DNA of 9,520 nucleotides from Pseudomonadota bacterium. Lineage in GTDB: Bacteria; Pseudomonadota; Gammaproteobacteria; GRL18. The position numbers and the translations under genes are program-made. Position 1 is the stretch's first letter. The number at the start of each line of letters is the position of its first letter. Under the pieces are notes generated by a model that saw nothing but the letters and a program-made list of their open reading frames with translations, was not told the DNA's origin and made no database searches. This document shows positions 6,951-9,520 of the stretch, piece after piece. The stretch covers positions 1 to 9,520 of the forward strand of contig DAOVUE010000020.1 in assembly GCA_030632745.1 (NCBI GenBank), given 5' to 3'.

Positions 6951-7610
6951 CTAACAACGAATAATTCTGTCTGTCAGAGCATCTTTTATCATAGTGGGTT
7001 TGTCGCTGCTTCCCAGTGCACCATATAAAATATAATCCAGTTGATCTTTAAAGTGCAGACGCACATCGAAAGGGCTGTAACTCATTCTTTTTCCCGTTAT
7101 ATTAGCACTGGTTGATATAATGGGGGACTGGCACTGAAGGCACAAGGCTCTAACCATTGGATGGGCGCTAATGCGGATGGCTATAGTATTAAACTGTCCT
7201 TTAATAAGCGATGACGTTGTGGATGGAGTAGGTACAATCCAGGTCGTCGGACCCGGCCAGCTGGCTGTTATTTTTTCCCGGATAGTTTGCTTCAGCGGAC
7301 TGATATAAGCTTCAATCTGTAACAGATCAGAGGCCAGCAGAATAAGTCCTTTATGAGCAGGGCGCTGCTTTAGCTCAAGCAGTCGCTTAATTGCTGCAGT
7401 GTTATCTGCCAGGCAACCCAGACCAAATACCGCCTCAGTAGGGTAGGCAATAATACCGCCCTGTTTGAGAATATGTGCGGCATAGCGGACAGACCATGGC
7501 GGAGAAGAGCATAACGTAGAAGACCGTAACGTAGAAGACCGTAACGTAGAAGACCGTAACGTAGAAGACCGTAACGTAGAGTCGGGTGAAATATTTTTTT
7601 CTTTTAGCAT
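6951..7610 (-). CDS. tsaC: L-threonylcarbamoyladenylate synthase (TsaC/YrdC family) with repeat-extended N-terminus
   Basis: TsaC makes threonylcarbamoyl-AMP from threonine, bicarbonate and ATP, the first step of t6A37 modification of tRNAs. The 219-aa product matches E. coli TsaC (190 aa) from about residue 40 on: PTEAVFGLGC (57-66), the nucleotide-binding KQRPAHKG (81-88), WPGPTTWI (118-125) and STSAN (166-170), ending in the short-form IKDALTDRIIR tail. Residues 11-33 are instead a Ser-Thr-Leu-Arg-Ser pentapeptide tandem array encoded by 15-bp repeats. No ATG, GTG or TTG codon exists between Met1 and the conserved core, and a stop lies two codons upstream, so the repeats appear to be translated. 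AAGGG directly abuts the ATG, an abnormal spacing. smg ends 12 bp before, which suggests coupled translation. Confidence 0.93.
   Translation of the reverse strand: MLKEKNISPDSTLRSSTLRSSTLRSSTLRSSTLCSSPPWSVRYAAHILKQGGIIAYPTEAVFGLGCLADNTAAIKRLLELKQRPAHKGLILLASDLLQIEAYISPLKQTIREKITASWPGPTTWIVPTPSTTSSLIKGQFNTIAIRISAHPMVRALCLQCQSPIISTSANITGKRMSYSPFDVRLHFKDQLDYILYGALGSSDKPTMIKDALTDRIIRC
7512..7580 (-). repeat. in-frame 15-bp tandem repeat inside tsaC
   Basis: On the plus strand the unit TAACGTAGAAGACCG is repeated four times without a mismatch (7512-7571), followed by a 9-bp partial copy (7572-7580). A degenerate copy (GAGAAGAGCA, 7502-7511) adjoins on the other side and encodes SSTLCSS. The unit is a multiple of three, so copy-number change would lengthen or shorten the protein without a frameshift. 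Perfect identity of the copies implies recent expansion by slippage. Confidence 0.97.
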
Positions 7611-7622
7611 CCCTTATTGTTA

Positions 7623-8099
7623 TTAGTGAAGAGTGGGGAATTCCTGGTACAGTAAATCCTGTATCCAGGTAAAAGAGCCTGCAGAATCAGGCATATTAAA
7701 CAGCACCATAAGCACAACCCATTTCATTTGTTCCTGATCAATGGGGGCGATATCTAACGCTAAAGCCTTATCAATAATTATTTCACGCTGCGTAGGCGTG
7801 AGTACATTAAGCTCAACCAGTTCCATTAAAACACGTTGTGCCCGGGCATCAAATTTTTCTAATTCCAGGGGACTAAAAATACGAAAACTAGTACTATGTA
7901 ATTGCTTAATAACCGCGAAGTCATCCTTTAAAATTGCCAGATCTTCCAGCCAGTCAAATGCCTTGCTGACTTTTGAGTTGTGAAAACCAACACGGGCTAA
8001 TTCATTACGAATATTTTCCTCACTTGGAATTTCTGCTTGATCGTCATCCAGATAGGTTTCAAAAAGATAGATTAAAATATCAAAAACTTCAGTTTTCAT
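7623..8099 (-). CDS. smg: Smg family protein (DUF494)
   Basis: The 158-aa protein aligns along its length with E. coli Smg (157 aa): FDILIYLFETYLDDD (6-20), the AFDWLEDLA helix (47-55), FRIFSPLELEKFDARAQ (72-88) and the conserved MKWVVLMVLFNMP (125-137). Its biochemical role is not established. I chose the ATG at 8099 because AAGG lies 5 nt before it and the length then matches the family. The ATG at 8114 would add five residues and has no ribosome site. It lies 100 bp after dprA and 12 bp before tsaC. The dprA–smg neighbourhood is conserved in gammaproteobacteria. Confidence 0.95.
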   Translation of the reverse strand: MKTEVFDILIYLFETYLDDDQAEIPSEENIRNELARVGFHNSKVSKAFDWLEDLAILKDDFAVIKQLHSTSFRIFSPLELEKFDARAQRVLMELVELNVLTPTQREIIIDKALALDIAPIDQEQMKWVVLMVLFNMPDSAGSFTWIQDLLYQEFPTLH

Positions 8100-8150
8100 T
8101 TCGACCTTTTTCATTTATTGAAGGCTTTATAATAGGATGATCTAACACCC

Positions 8151-8179
8151 ATTATAATCTATTCATAATAATGAGGAAA
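8151..8179 (-). promoter_or_regulatory. possible internal promoter for smg–tsaC
   Basis: On the minus strand a perfect -10 TATAAT (8151-8156) is preceded, after a 17-bp spacer, by TTTCCT (8174-8179), a weak -35. It lies in the 100-bp gap between dprA and smg and would give a leader of roughly 45 nt before the smg ATG. Confidence 0.4.
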
Positions 8180-8199
8180 GTTATAAGCATAATGGCGTG

Positions 8200-9333
8200 C
8201 TATACCGTTTTTCTTGATATCATACCGCCGGCATGAGTTTGTATATAATCATCTACTTCTAATAAAACCAGGTTAGCATTAATTTCTGCAGCCTTCAGAC
8301 CGGAACGCTCAATAAGTGTATCAACAGGAATGGGAGAATAGCCGATATTTTTGAGAATTTTTTGCTGCACCTTGGGCAGCAGCGAATTAATTTCCTGATT
8401 CTTGTTTATTGGCTGCTTATGATTGATTGTATTTGTAAGGTTTATACGAGAGGCGATCATGAGACTGGAGAGTTCCTCCAGAATATCCTCAGCGGTTTCA
8501 ACTAATTTAGCCCCTGATTTAATAAGCTGATGACAGCCTCTGGATAGAGGGTTATGAATAGAGCCGGGAATTGCAAATACCTCGCGCGCCTGTTCTAAAG
8601 CATATTTAGCAGTAATTAATGAACCACTTTTAAGAGCGGCTTCAACGACTAGCGTACCCACACTAAGACCACTAATAATTCGATTTCTCTGTGGAAAGTT
8701 TTTTTTCAATGGGCCTGTCCCCAGAGGATATTCAGAAATTATGGTACCCTGTTCGATTAATTTAAAAGCTAAATCTTTATGCCGTGCAGGATAAATTCTA
8801 TCCAGTCCTGTACCTGCGACAGCAATGCTTTTACCCTGAGCTGCCAGAGCACCGAGGTGACTTTGGGCATCAATTCCTAAAGCCATACCGCTGGTAATGA
8901 CCATGCCCTGAGCTGCAAGATGGTGAGCAAACTGCCATGCACTTTCAGCACCATCCGCACTGGGGTTTCGGCTGCCAACCATAGCCAGTTGAATATCATT
9001 AAGGATTTCAACCTGACCTTTAACAAAAATCACCGGCGGGGAAGAATAGATTTGCCTGAGTAGTTCAGGGTAATCCGGATGGTTTAAATGCAGGATATGA
9101 TTTTCAGGTGCTTCAGACCATTGCAGTGCGTTTTCAACTGCTTGCCAATCAGGAGCTTGCAGATATTGCTTTAAAGCATTTTTTCGGGGGGATGTTAAAG
9201 CACATTGTTCTACAAGCTCAGGTGAGTCAAATAATGATTTTAGATCAGGAAACTGCTCAATTAATTGATTAAAACTGACATTGCCGATACCCGAAGCATT
9301 ATGTAATGCCAGCCAGTAACATAAATCATCCAT
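8200..9333 (-). CDS. dprA: DNA-processing protein DprA (Smf)
   Basis: DprA binds incoming single-stranded DNA and loads RecA onto it during natural transformation. The 377-aa protein is full length. An N-terminal helical part (1-~75) precedes the Rossmann-like domain with AMVGSRNPSADGAE (117-130), TSGMALGIDAQSHLGAL (147-163), VAGTGLDRIYP (172-182), ISEYPLGT (199-206), FPQRNRIISGLS (213-224) and EAALKSGSLITAKYALEQ (231-248). A C-terminal winged-helix (DML1-like) domain follows at ~320-377, after a polar Asn/Gln-rich linker (~298-316). The ATG at 9333 has CGGA 7 nt upstream. It is the first gene of the minus-strand unit in view. DprA occurs in many non-competent bacteria, so its presence alone does not prove competence. 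Confidence 0.97.
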   Translation of the reverse strand: MDDLCYWLALHNASGIGNVSFNQLIEQFPDLKSLFDSPELVEQCALTSPRKNALKQYLQAPDWQAVENALQWSEAPENHILHLNHPDYPELLRQIYSSPPVIFVKGQVEILNDIQLAMVGSRNPSADGAESAWQFAHHLAAQGMVITSGMALGIDAQSHLGALAAQGKSIAVAGTGLDRIYPARHKDLAFKLIEQGTIISEYPLGTGPLKKNFPQRNRIISGLSVGTLVVEAALKSGSLITAKYALEQAREVFAIPGSIHNPLSRGCHQLIKSGAKLVETAEDILEELSSLMIASRINLTNTINHKQPINKNQEINSLLPKVQQKILKNIGYSPIPVDTLIERSGLKAAEINANLVLLEVDDYIQTHAGGMISRKTV

Positions 9334-9520
9334 GATTTTTCCGAAAAATTATAATGAGTGCTTTAACCTAAATAACTCAGTTAAATCTACTTTGAATGCC
9401 TAAGTCACTGCATCTTAAGGATTTTCTAAATATTTTGAATTCACCCATAGAGTGACTACTAGGTGCCCTCGGGGTATGAATAAATTCAAAATAGTCAGTA
9501 AAACCCTTAATCTACAGCAC
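9334..9520. other. non-coding end of the window upstream of dprA
   Basis: No gene start is visible up to the window edge. The region should contain the dprA promoter or be part of a longer upstream transcript. A TATAAT on the minus strand (9348-9353) is too close to the dprA start to leave room for a ribosome site, so I do not call it. The inverted-repeat element at 9431-9493 is the only clear structure. Confidence 0.5.
9431..9493. repeat. 63-bp inverted-repeat element
   Basis: TATTTTGAATT (9431-9441) and AATTCAAAATA (9483-9493) are exact 11-bp inverted arms. An inner pairing ACCC (9443-9446) with GGGT (9472-9475) continues the stem. The ends read TA, compatible with a TA-target miniature element, although TA is self-complementary and so proves little. 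The right half contains GCCCTCGG followed by TATGAAT, resembling the sequence just left of the hairpin at 6387. Confidence 0.5.

Noticed and set aside
7512..7580. CRISPR-like array
   Set aside because: The 15-bp units are contiguous with no spacers and keep the tsaC reading frame; this is a coding tandem repeat.
9348..9353. TATAAT on the minus strand as a dprA promoter
   Set aside because: Initiation would fall at about 9341, leaving under 10 nt before the ATG and cutting into the ribosome site; no -35 box is recognisable.

Overview
The window looks like chromosomal core DNA from a moderately AT-rich gammaproteobacterium. The YfhL-type ferredoxin, RsmD, CoaD, Smg, DprA and TsaC homologues all read as gammaproteobacterial. 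The order M16 peptidase – M16 peptidase – rsmD – (membrane protein) – coaD – ferredoxin – gamma-glutamyltransferase matches a block I recall from Pseudomonas and other gammaproteobacteria. The species cannot be named from this sequence. No phage, IS transposase, CRISPR array, rRNA or tRNA is visible.

Left half, plus strand (1-6266). The 3' end of one M16 peptidase gene is followed with an 8-bp overlap by a second M16 gene, whose product is exported but lacks the zinc motif. The second gene overlaps rsmD (16S rRNA m2G966 methyltransferase) by 20 bp, so these three form one tight operon. A small minus-strand gene for an orphan HicA-like protein faces rsmD. It is divergent from a second plus-strand unit: a four-helix membrane protein, coaD (coenzyme A synthesis) and a YfhL-like 2[4Fe-4S] ferredoxin. 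The divergent intergenic region holds a good promoter on each side and three copies of a 9-bp direct repeat. After an AT-rich gap with mutually exclusive hairpins and a perfect 24-bp palindromic terminator comes ggt, a periplasmic gamma-glutamyltransferase, which has its own terminator.

Middle (6267-6950). This 684-bp non-coding stretch is the most unusual part. It contains the ggt terminator, a 28-bp stem-loop that shares an 11-base core with that terminator, and on the minus strand a probable structured small RNA of about 125 nt. The RNA candidate has a promoter-like site, two hairpins enclosed by an 8-bp closing helix, and a strong intrinsic terminator with a GCAA loop. The remaining ~340 bp is very AT-rich with minor palindromes.

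Right half, minus strand (6951-9333). dprA, smg and tsaC are transcribed in that order. They cover DNA uptake/recombination, a conserved protein of unknown role, and tRNA t6A synthesis. In many gammaproteobacteria topA lies between smg and tsaC; it is absent here. tsaC carries an in-frame 15-bp tandem repeat that adds a Ser/Thr/Leu/Arg tail at its N-terminus. The last 187 bp have no gene but contain a 63-bp inverted-repeat element that may be a small dispersed repeat.

I did not find a clear new multi-gene system. The best leads are the structured RNA at 6484-6608, the hairpin family beside it, the tsaC repeat tract, and the orphan HicA-like gene with its repeat-bearing divergent promoter region.
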